From Tsukamurella asaccharolytica (lineage in GTDB: Bacteria > Actinomycetota > Actinomycetes > Mycobacteriales > Mycobacteriaceae), in NCBI RefSeq assembly GCF_007858435.1, contig NZ_VIGW01000004.1:310001-374000 (forward strand): a DNA stretch of 64,000 bases, read 5' to 3'. The notes under the pieces are model-generated. The model saw nothing but the letters and a program-made list of their open reading frames with translations. It searched no databases and was not told where the DNA came from. The position numbers and the translations under genes are program-made. Position 1 is the first letter of the stretch, and each line of letters begins with the position of its first letter. Below are positions 57,939 to 64,000 of this stretch, piece after piece.

Positions 57939-58927
57939 TTCTTCGCGGCGAAGGCCTCGGCGAGCTTGGCGTAGTTCTCGCCGTAGTCCTGGATGCCCTC
58001 GCGGATGTAGAAGTCGTTGTCCAGGTAGAAGATCCGGTCCTTCTGCTGGAACTCCAGATTCGCGAAGGCCTGCTGCGCCTTGAAGGTCGCGGCGGCCGTC
58101 TGCGGCGTGCTGCCGTCGGTCGGCGGGACGGCGGCGTCGCGGTCCATGACGATGACCCACTGCGGGTTCGCCTGCGCGATGGCCTCCGGCGTCAGGCCCG
58201 AGTTGGTGTGGTGGTCGCCGCCCTGGCCGCCGAAGACGTCCTTGACGTTCAGCGGGGCGACGAACGGCTGCATGCGCTTGGCGCCGTTGTCGATCTTGCC
58301 GCCGTTGACGATCGAGAGGAAGACGGACTGGCCGGTGGCCTGCGCCTTGGCCGCGTCGAGGCTCTTGTCGAAGTCGGCGACGATCTGCTTCGCCTGCTCG
58401 TCCTTGCCGAAGATCTTGCCCAGGGTGATGGTCGAATCGCGCATCGTCTCGACGCGGCCCTTGGGCGCGCCGTCCTCGGCCGCGATGTCGATGAAGGCGG
58501 CGCCGGTCGTCTCGGCGATCTTCTTGATGTCGCCCTCGGCCTTGGCGAACCGGTAGCCGCCGATGATCAGGTCGGGCTTGACGTCCTCGATCACGTCGAG
58601 CTTCGGCTCGGCGTGGGTGCCCGTGTCCTTGACGTCGGCGTTGGAGATCCAGTCGCCCAGCACGCTCTTGGCGAACAGGCCTTTGGGGATCGCGACGGGG
58701 GTGACGCCCATCGCCTTGACCGTCTCGGCGCTGGTGTTGTCGAGAACGACGACCCGCTTCGGGTTCTTGGGGACCTGCACCTCGCCCTTGTTCGTGCTGA
58801 CGGTGATCTTCTCGCTGCTGGCGGGCTCCTCCTCGGCGGCGCTGGTGGTGGAGCAACCGGCGAAGACGAGGCCGGTCGCCATCAGCGCGGCCGCGACGGG
58901 CGCGGCCTTGCGGAAGCGGGTGAACAT
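57935..58927 (-). CDS. Iron-siderophore ABC transporter substrate-binding lipoprotein
   Basis: A 330-residue extracytoplasmic binding protein. Lipobox VFAGC at about residue 24, then the type III fold with KNPKRVVVLDNTSAETVKAM and VKPDLIIGGYRFAKAEGD, a long backbone helix, and VIVMDRDAAVPP. It resembles CeuE/FatB-type catecholate or mixed siderophore binders, but the ligand is not predictable. ATG 58927 fits the signal peptide, with AAGGAG about 11 nt upstream. An iron-regulator-like inverted site lies upstream (58991-59034). First gene of the operon; no siderophore biosynthesis gene is in the window. Confidence 0.93.
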   Translation of the reverse strand: MFTRFRKAAPVAAALMATGLVFAGCSTTSAAEEEPASSEKITVSTNKGEVQVPKNPKRVVVLDNTSAETVKAMGVTPVAIPKGLFAKSVLGDWISNADVKDTGTHAEPKLDVIEDVKPDLIIGGYRFAKAEGDIKKIAETTGAAFIDIAAEDGAPKGRVETMRDSTITLGKIFGKDEQAKQIVADFDKSLDAAKAQATGQSVFLSIVNGGKIDNGAKRMQPFVAPLNVKDVFGGQGGDHHTNSGLTPEAIAQANPQWVIVMDRDAAVPPTDGSTPQTAAATFKAQQAFANLEFQQKDRIFYLDNDFYIREGIQDYGENYAKLAEAFAAKK

Positions 58928-58990
58928 AGCGGGGTGACTCCTTCTCGCAGGTGCTGCACGACGGGCACCGTAAGCCAACAGTAAAGAGGC

Positions 58991-59034
58991 TTAGGTAAAC
59001 GGAACCATACCCAAAGGTGGCTAGGTTTACCTAA
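58991..59034 (-). promoter_or_regulatory. Iron-regulator (IdeR/DtxR)-like inverted sites
   Basis: TTAGGTAAAC (58991-59000) and its exact reverse complement GTTTACCTAA (59025-59034) are 24 bp apart, upstream of the binding-protein gene. Each starts with TTAGGT, the left half of the DtxR/IdeR box, and the right copy contains the small palindrome TAGGT-TT-ACCTA (59022-59033). Each 19-mer matches the TTAGGTTAGGCTAACCTAA consensus at about 12 of 19 bases by eye, so two operators are plausible. Iron repression of the transporter is inferred. Confidence 0.65.
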
Positions 59035-59068
59035 CTCGGTGCTCTCTCCGCGTCCGTGGCGTGCGCGG

Positions 59069-60157
59069 TCAGGCGGCGCGGTCCACCAGGACCGCGGCGA
59101 GTCCGGCGAGGACGGGCCGCGCGCCGTCGGCGATGGGGGCCGCGTCGATCGCGGACGTTGCCCGGGCGGTGAGCTCCTCGACGCGGGCCTGCATGGCCGA
59201 CGGTGCCCCCGTCTCCCGCAAGGCCGCGCGGGCGCGCTCGACACCCGCGTCGTCGAGGTCGGTGCCGATGAGTCCGCGCAGCTCGGCCGCGGCATCGCCG
59301 CCGGTCGCGAGGGCGTGCGCGAGCATCGGCGTGTGCTTGCCGGACCGCAGGTCATCGCCCGAGGGCTTGCCGGTGACTGCCGGATCGCCGAACGCACCCA
59401 GTAGGTCGTCGCGCAGCTGGAAGGCGACGCCCACGTCCACGCCGATCGCCCGCAGCGCCGCGATCGCCTCGTCGGACGCGCCCGCCAGCGCCGCGCCCAC
59501 GTGCAGCGGTCGCTCCACGGTGTAGCCGGCGGTCTTGAACCGGACCACGCGCTCCGCGGCCTCCTCCGACTCGTCGCGGGAGGCCTCACTCACGATGTCC
59601 AGCAGCTGGCCGCCGAGCACCTCGGTGCGCATCGCCGCCCACGCGCGCGCGGCCCGCAGGTACCGCTCCGGCGCCAGGCCGGCGCCGAGGAACATGTCGT
59701 CGGCCCAGGCCAGGGCCAGGTCACCCAGCAAGATGGCCGTGGCCTCCCCGAACTTCTCCGACGACCCCGACCAGCCGCGCTCGGCGTGCACCTGCGCGAA
59801 CTCGCGGTGCGTTGTGGGGAAGCCCCGCCGGGTCTGCGAGGCGTCGATGATGTCGTCGTGGATGAGGGCGCACGCCTGCACGAACTCGAGCGAGGAACAG
59901 GCCCGCAACGCCGCTCGGGCGACGTCCCCGTCGGCCTCGCCGCCGCCCGCCAACCAGCCCGCCCAGGCGAAGGCGGGGCGAATACGCTTCCCGCCGCGCA
60001 AAACGAAGCGCTCCAGCCCCGCGGTGGCCTCCGTGAACACCGGGCCGACAGGTTCGACCAGGTCACGGCGCTCGTCGAGGAAGGAGACGAGCGCGGGCTG
60101 CACGGCCGCCGCGATGTCCGTCAGGGAGGTCCGGGGCGGGGCGACGGGCAGCGTCAT
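59069..60157 (-). CDS. idsA2: Polyprenyl (geranylgeranyl-type) diphosphate synthase
   Basis: A 362-residue trans-prenyltransferase. First aspartate-rich motif HDDIIDASQTRRG, then GGKRIRP (about 55-61), and the second, QLRDDLLGAFGDP, with DDLLG in place of the usual DDxxD. Two residues before the first motif is LI, so small side chains do not clearly restrict chain length. GGPP or longer products are plausible for menaquinone, decaprenyl-phosphate or carotenoid precursors. TAGATT (60164-60169, minus strand) lies 6 nt before the ATG. From memory it is Rv2173-like; the neighbour metF is divergent. Confidence 0.9.
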   Translation of the reverse strand: MTLPVAPPRTSLTDIAAAVQPALVSFLDERRDLVEPVGPVFTEATAGLERFVLRGGKRIRPAFAWAGWLAGGGEADGDVARAALRACSSLEFVQACALIHDDIIDASQTRRGFPTTHREFAQVHAERGWSGSSEKFGEATAILLGDLALAWADDMFLGAGLAPERYLRAARAWAAMRTEVLGGQLLDIVSEASRDESEEAAERVVRFKTAGYTVERPLHVGAALAGASDEAIAALRAIGVDVGVAFQLRDDLLGAFGDPAVTGKPSGDDLRSGKHTPMLAHALATGGDAAAELRGLIGTDLDDAGVERARAALRETGAPSAMQARVEELTARATSAIDAAPIADGARPVLAGLAAVLVDRAA

Positions 60158-60163
60158 ACCAGG

Positions 60164-60173
60164 AATCTATTCT
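60164..60173. promoter_or_regulatory. Overlapping divergent -10 elements of idsA2 and metF
   Basis: On the plus strand TATTCT (60168-60173) is 7 nt before metF GTG 60181. On the minus strand TAGATT (60164-60169) is 6 nt before idsA2 ATG 60157. The two hexamers share two base pairs and the start codons are separated by only 23 nt. Confidence 0.65.
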
Positions 60174-60180
60174 CATAGGT

Positions 60181-61113
60181 GTGAGCGAACAAAGCCGGAC
60201 CGTACTCGACCGCCTCGACGCCGTGCGGGCAGAGGGCCGCATGCCGTTCTCGGTCGAGTTCATGCCCCCGCGCGACGAGGAGGGCGAGGCCCGGCTGTGG
60301 CGCGCCGTCCGCACCTTCGAGCGGATGGACCCCGCCTTCGTCTCCATGACCTACGGCGCGGGTGGCTCGACGCGGGACCGTACCGTCCGCGTGACCGGCG
60401 AGATCGCGGAGACCACGACGCTCCTGCCCGTGGCGCACCTGACCGCGGTGAACCACAGCATCTCGGAGCTCCGAGCGCTCATGGGCTCGTACGCCGACCA
60501 GGACGTGCGCAACGTCCTGGTGCTGCGCGGCGACCCGCCGGGCGACCCGTTGGGCAAGTGGGTGCGGCACCCCGCAGGACTCAAGTACGCGAGCGAGGTC
60601 GTCGAGCTGGTCCGCGAGCTGGGCGACTTCCACGTGGGCGTCGCCGCGTTCCCGGAGGGGCACCACCGCTCGCCCGACCTGGACACCGATGTGCGGTACT
60701 TCGCGAACAAGCTCCGGGCCGGCGCCGACTACTCGATCACCCAGATGTTCTTCGACGTCGACGACTACCTGCGGCTGCGCGACGCCGTTGCCGCCGCCGA
60801 TCCCGAGCAGGGCGCGAAGCCGCTGATCCCGGGGATCATGCCGATCACCTCGCTGAAGTCGGTGGTCCGCATGGCGGAGCTGTCGAACGCGAAGATCCCC
60901 GAGGCGATGCGCGCCGAGCTGCGCGCCGCCGCGGGTGACGGCCCCGAGGAGAACCGCGCCGCCGTGCGCGCCGTCGGCATCGACATCGCCACCCGGATGG
61001 GGGAGCGACTCATCGCCGAGGGCGCCCCGGCGCTGCACTTCTGCACGCTGAACTTCGCCAAGGCCACCTCCGAGGTGCTCGAGAACCTGGGGATGCTGCC
61101 GGTCGGCGTCTAG
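60181..61113 (+). CDS. metF: Methylenetetrahydrofolate reductase family protein (MetF)
   Basis: A 310-residue FAD TIM-barrel protein. FSVEFMPPRDEEGEARLWRA contains the conserved Glu, and FVSMTYGAGGSTRDRTVRV follows. VLVLRGDPPGDP and the C-terminal substrate region SITQMFFDVDDYLRL, GIMPITSLKS and LHFCTLNFAKATSEVLENLG are present. It reduces methylene-THF for methionine synthesis; from memory the mycobacterial equivalent Rv2172c has this activity. GTG start, leaderless by the TATTCT element. Its stop overlaps the lppM stop on the other strand (shared CTAG). Confidence 0.9.
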   Translation: MSEQSRTVLDRLDAVRAEGRMPFSVEFMPPRDEEGEARLWRAVRTFERMDPAFVSMTYGAGGSTRDRTVRVTGEIAETTTLLPVAHLTAVNHSISELRALMGSYADQDVRNVLVLRGDPPGDPLGKWVRHPAGLKYASEVVELVRELGDFHVGVAAFPEGHHRSPDLDTDVRYFANKLRAGADYSITQMFFDVDDYLRLRDAVAAADPEQGAKPLIPGIMPITSLKSVVRMAELSNAKIPEAMRAELRAAAGDGPEENRAAVRAVGIDIATRMGERLIAEGAPALHFCTLNFAKATSEVLENLGMLPVGV

Positions 61114-61829
61114 CGGTTCAGCTTCTCCCGGAGCCACTGCGGCAGCTCGATGAGCGATTCGGGCTCGGCGGTCTCCTGGCCCGGCTTCGGGCTGCGGTCG
61201 CGGCGCAGGTAGGCGGTGACGGCGACGATCGCGGCTGCGAGGAAGGTCGTCAGCGCGGTGATCCACGCCCACTTCGTGAAGGAGGCGATCGAGGGATCGG
61301 CGTACGCGGCCTCGGCGGTCAGCGCCGCGGAGGTGCCGGCGTTGAGCGTCCAGGTCACCAGGTCGTCGGCCTCCTGCTGGCCGTTGGTGGCCGTGACCGG
61401 GCCGGGGAACTGCAGCGAGACGACGATGAGGCCCGAGTTCGGGGCCAGCGACGACAGGTCGGCCGTGCCGGAGAGGATGACGGTGCCGCCGGTGCGCTGC
61501 ACCCGCATCTTGATCGACGCCGCCGAGGTGTCGAACGCCTGCGAGACCACGTCGCCGACTTGGTTGAACTGGCCGAAGGTGATGGTCTGGAAGATCATCT
61601 GCGTGCCGACCTTGCCGTTCGAGTCGTACGGCTGGACCTCCGCGAGACCCTTCAACTCGCCCGGTGCCGCGATCTGCGGGCCCTGTGGGTTCGTCGTCGG
61701 GACCTGAGCGGCGACGATCTTGCCCGACATCCGGTCGCCCGGGCCGGAACTCGAGCACGCCGCGGGGGCGGCGACCAGGAGTAGGACCGCCATCGCCACG
61801 AGCATCCTTCGGAGAATCACGATCGCCAT
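61110..61829 (-). CDS. lppM: Lipoprotein LppM-like
   Basis: A 239-residue lipoprotein with lipobox PAAC at about residue 25. A beta-rich extracellular domain (VGTQMIFQTITFGQFNQVGD, GGTVILSGTADLSSLAPNSG, IVVSLQFPGPVT) is followed by one membrane helix near the C terminus (WAWITALTTFLAAAIVAVTA) and a basic, proline-rich cytosolic tail ending PQWLREKLNR. M. tuberculosis LppM (Rv2171, from memory) is a surface protein affecting phagosome trafficking. Start inside the end of the CrtI-like gene (13-nt overlap); no good Shine-Dalgarno. Confidence 0.85.
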   Translation of the reverse strand: MAIVILRRMLVAMAVLLLVAAPAACSSSGPGDRMSGKIVAAQVPTTNPQGPQIAAPGELKGLAEVQPYDSNGKVGTQMIFQTITFGQFNQVGDVVSQAFDTSAASIKMRVQRTGGTVILSGTADLSSLAPNSGLIVVSLQFPGPVTATNGQQEADDLVTWTLNAGTSAALTAEAAYADPSIASFTKWAWITALTTFLAAAIVAVTAYLRRDRSPKPGQETAEPESLIELPQWLREKLNR

Positions 61830-63400
61830 CGTGCCAGGTGTCCGAGGTCGCGGGCGAGCAGCCGCGCCGCGATCCGCCCGCTCGATCCGTTCACGCCGCC
61901 CCCGGGGTGCATCGACGCGCCCGCCAGCGCGAGGCCCGGCGCGCCCGGCACCCGCCCGCCCGCCAGCTCGGGGACCGGCCGGAACAGCAGCATGTTGTGC
62001 AGTGCCATCTCCACGTGCATGACGTTCCCGCCGAGGAGCCCCAGCTCGGATTCCAGGCTCGCGGGCGTCTGCACGAAGCGGTGCTCGATCGACTCCGCGA
62101 AGCCGGGCGCCCAGCGCTGCGTCTCCGTGACGATCCGGTCGGCCTCCGCCTCCGCCAGGGCGGCCCAGTCGCCCGGCCCGTTCACGGCGTAGGGGTACCA
62201 CTGCGCCCAGAGGGTGGTGTTGTGCCGGTCCGGCGGCGCGATCGACGGGTCGAGGCCGGAATAGGTCATCGCCAGCACCGCGGGCCGACGAGGGGCGTCC
62301 CCGGCCAGCATGTCCCCGCGGGCGCGCGCCAGGTGGCCGCGGTCCGCCGCGAGCAGGCCGAGCCCCGACTGCTCGGCGAGCGGCACCCCGGCGAACGCGG
62401 GCGGTGCGGTGGTGCCGAGGCGCAGCACCATCCCCACGCCCGGGCCCACCTGGATGCCCCGGCGCCAGCCGGCGATCCGCGCGGCGTCGTAGCCGCCGCG
62501 GGCGAGGAGGTCCAGGGTGGTGAGCACGTGGCAGCCCGCGAGCACGGTGCGGGCCCGGACGGTCCGCGCACCGTCGGGCCCGGTGACGGTGACCTCCCAC
62601 GCCCGGCCGGACCGGCGCAGCGCCGTGACGGGCGTCCCGAGGGCGACGGTGCCCCCGTCGGACGTGAGGCGGGAGAGGAGTGCGGCCGTGAGGGCGCCGC
62701 TGCCGCCGACCGCGCGCCCCGGAGGGAGCGTGTGCATGAGGGCCGCGAAGCCGACCATCGGTGCCGTGCCGGGCTCGCTCATGGCGGGGCCGGACTGCGC
62801 GCCGAACCAGGCGAGGGCCGCCTTGAGGCGCTCGTCGTCGAAGTACTCGTCGAGGAGCTGATCGCCGGAGGCGAGGTAGGTGCGTGACATCCGGGTCAGG
62901 CTGTCGCGGCCCTTCGTGGGCCAGAAGGCGCGGCCGAGCCGCGGGGCCGTGGGGGAGGAGCCGAAGGCGGCCATGGTCGCCTTCGCCCGGGGCGTCCACT
63001 CCGTGACGAACCGGCGATAGGCCGCGGCCTCCCGCGCGCCGCAGGCCGCGGCGATCGACGCGGCGGTGGCGTCGAGGTCCGTGTGGAAGACGATCGGCGG
63101 CGTCGTGCCGCCCGGCGGGGTGGGCGCGAAGGCCCACGGGTCGCACTCCAGGTAGCGCAGCCCGTGCGCCGCCAGCTCGAGCTCCTCCACGATGCCGGTG
63201 TGCCGGATCATCAGGTGCGCCGACGAGCCGCGATCCACGCGGTAGCCCGGGAACCGTTCGACGGTGCTGACCGCCCCGCCCGGCACGGTGTCGGCCTCGA
63301 AGACCGCCACGGAGCGGCCCTGCGCCGCGAGGTAGGCGGCGCCGACGAGCGCGTTGTGTCCGGAACCGACGACGGCGACGTCGACCTCGCGTGCGCTCAC
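61817..63400 (-). CDS. CrtI/phytoene-desaturase-like FAD-dependent oxidoreductase
   Basis: A 527-residue flavin-dependent amine oxidase/CrtI-like protein. FAD-binding start VDVAVVGSGHNALVGAAYLA, then VFEADTVPGGAVSTVERFPGY and the C-terminal FAD block LALAGASMHPGGGVNGSSGR. Related to bacterial phytoene desaturases and to pyridine nucleotide-disulfide oxidoreductase domain protein 2 (PYROXD2). The substrate is unknown, and no phytoene synthase is in the window. The GTG overlaps the GNAT stop by 4 bp and its end overlaps lppM by 13, so all three form an operon. Not present beside lppM in M. tuberculosis as I recall. Confidence 0.85.
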   Translation of the reverse strand: MSAREVDVAVVGSGHNALVGAAYLAAQGRSVAVFEADTVPGGAVSTVERFPGYRVDRGSSAHLMIRHTGIVEELELAAHGLRYLECDPWAFAPTPPGGTTPPIVFHTDLDATAASIAAACGAREAAAYRRFVTEWTPRAKATMAAFGSSPTAPRLGRAFWPTKGRDSLTRMSRTYLASGDQLLDEYFDDERLKAALAWFGAQSGPAMSEPGTAPMVGFAALMHTLPPGRAVGGSGALTAALLSRLTSDGGTVALGTPVTALRRSGRAWEVTVTGPDGARTVRARTVLAGCHVLTTLDLLARGGYDAARIAGWRRGIQVGPGVGMVLRLGTTAPPAFAGVPLAEQSGLGLLAADRGHLARARGDMLAGDAPRRPAVLAMTYSGLDPSIAPPDRHNTTLWAQWYPYAVNGPGDWAALAEAEADRIVTETQRWAPGFAESIEHRFVQTPASLESELGLLGGNVMHVEMALHNMLLFRPVPELAGGRVPGAPGLALAGASMHPGGGVNGSSGRIAARLLARDLGHLARWRS

Positions 63401-64000
63401 CGGGCCGCCGGCGGCGGCGGGAAGGGCAGGTCGCGGCCCAGGACGGCGAACGGTCGCGGGTCGCCGGAGAAGCGGAAGTCGCGGAGCACGTCGTAGAAGC
63501 CGGCGCGGCGGTACAGCCGCCACGCGCGGTTCTGTTCGGCGGCCACCTCCGGGGTGGAGAGCAGCACCCGAGGCTCGGGCCGGCCGGTGAGGAGGGCCCC
63601 GAGCAGCGCGGTGCCCACGCCGTGGCCCTGCGCCGCGGGGTGCACGTGCAGCTCGGTGAGCTCGAAGTAGTCGGCCGCCACCGCGTCGATCTGCTCCTGT
63701 GGCAGCCCGCGCCGGCCCAGGCCCACCCGGAGCTGGCGGTTCCACCACTGGTCCCCGGCGCCGCTGTAGCCGTAGGCGATGCCGACAAGGTGGTCGACCA
63801 CGCGGCCGTCCTCGGTGCGGAGCGCCTGCACGGCGCCGAAGGCGGCGTACCCGGGGCGGTTGAGGTGCTCGCGCCACATGGGCAGACGGTGCGACTCCGT
63901 GCCGGCGGGGTAGTCCATCGCGGCCACGTAGATCTGCAGCGCGGCGGGCAGCCACAGGGTGGCGTCCTGCGGCGATAGGGCGTGGATCCGTGGTTGCTGC
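63397..64000 (-). CDS. GNAT family N-acetyltransferase (5' end outside window)
   Basis: The reading frame is open to the right edge (visible N-terminal part QQPRIHALSPQDATLWLPAA), so the start is probably beyond 64000; an internal ATG at 63927 is possible. The acetyl-CoA motif is visible as LTELHVHPAAQGHGVGTALL, with Q-x-x-G-x-G/A-like geometry, and the C-terminal strand FYDVLRDFRF completes the fold. The acceptor is unknown; M. tuberculosis Rv2170 is the positional match (from memory). It ends with a GTGA overlap to the CrtI-like gene. Confidence 0.85.
   Translation of the reverse strand, partial: QQPRIHALSPQDATLWLPAALQIYVAAMDYPAGTESHRLPMWREHLNRPGYAAFGAVQALRTEDGRVVDHLVGIAYGYSGAGDQWWNRQLRVGLGRRGLPQEQIDAVAADYFELTELHVHPAAQGHGVGTALLGALLTGRPEPRVLLSTPEVAAEQNRAWRLYRRAGFYDVLRDFRFSGDPRPFAVLGRDLPFPPPPAAR

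Overview
The window is about 70% GC, both strands are densely coding, and GTG/TTG starts are common. The gene set is that of a mycolic-acid actinobacterium (order Mycobacteriales): adenylylatable glutamine synthetase, a bcc-aa3 respiratory supercomplex, PimB- and MptA-type mannosyltransferases for PIM/lipomannan, FadD15, and class II DAHP synthase. From memory, gene order follows the Mycobacterium tuberculosis Rv2221-Rv2169 segment closely, but with genes M. tuberculosis lacks there (HNH/DUF222 protein, PLP deaminase/aldolase plus lactone oxidase plus permease, MpaB-like oxygenase, citrate-lyase-like protein, small alarmone synthetase, siderophore ABC transporter, CrtI-like oxidoreductase). 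A non-Mycobacterium genus such as Tsukamurella fits best; this is inference, as no search was possible. I saw no rRNA, tRNA, IS transposase, prophage or CRISPR array, and no gene-free stretch above 300 nt.

Left to right. 1-10.3 kb: truncated FKBP lipoprotein; a small ORF; glnA with a GlnR-type box; RDD and DUF4191 membrane proteins; the lipoate genes lipA and lipB, split by a DUF222/HNH gene; an SDR epimerase; and the lipoyl-bearing E2 dlaT, the substrate of the LipA/LipB products. 10.3-24.4 kb: leucyl aminopeptidase; PLP enzyme, aldonolactone oxidase and NCS2 permease; gcvT and ilvE; an MpaB/Lcp-like oxygenase; a cobalamin operon (DUF3043, CobU-CobT fusion, CobS); an A-type Fe-S carrier; and a PfkB/adenosine kinase. 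24.4-36 kb: asnB; cytochrome oxidase subunits II and IV; a GyrI-like protein; the qcrB-qcrA-qcrC-ctaE operon; trpD; and a CitE-like lyase.

36-50 kb: a stand-alone Lrp ligand-binding domain; a DEDDh/GIY-YIG nuclease; a c-di-AMP (ydaO) riboswitch followed by two NlpC/P60 cell-wall hydrolases; pimB; fadD15; a tightly overlapping operon (two SRPBCC proteins, a degenerate P-loop ATPase, a small protein, a ROK glucokinase); plsC; an exoribonuclease; and aroG. 50-64 kb: an operon of the PASTA kinase PknL and a small alarmone synthetase; the PknL-associated DNA-binding protein; mptA; an iron-box-preceded siderophore ABC operon; prenyl synthase and metF fired from overlapping divergent promoters; and a GNAT, CrtI-like, LppM operon running off the right edge.

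The strongest window-wide signal is regulatory. Nineteen genes start 6-8 nt after a TAnnnT -10 hexamer with little or no Shine-Dalgarno sequence, so they are probably transcribed and translated leaderless. Other control elements are a GlnR box, the riboswitch, an inverted iron-regulator-like site, an apparently orphan MerR-type promoter, and several strong terminators. I did not find a clearly new biological system; the best leads are the PknL/alarmone-synthetase operon, the PLP enzyme/lactone oxidase pair, the degenerate P-loop ATPase operon and the orphan MerR promoter.
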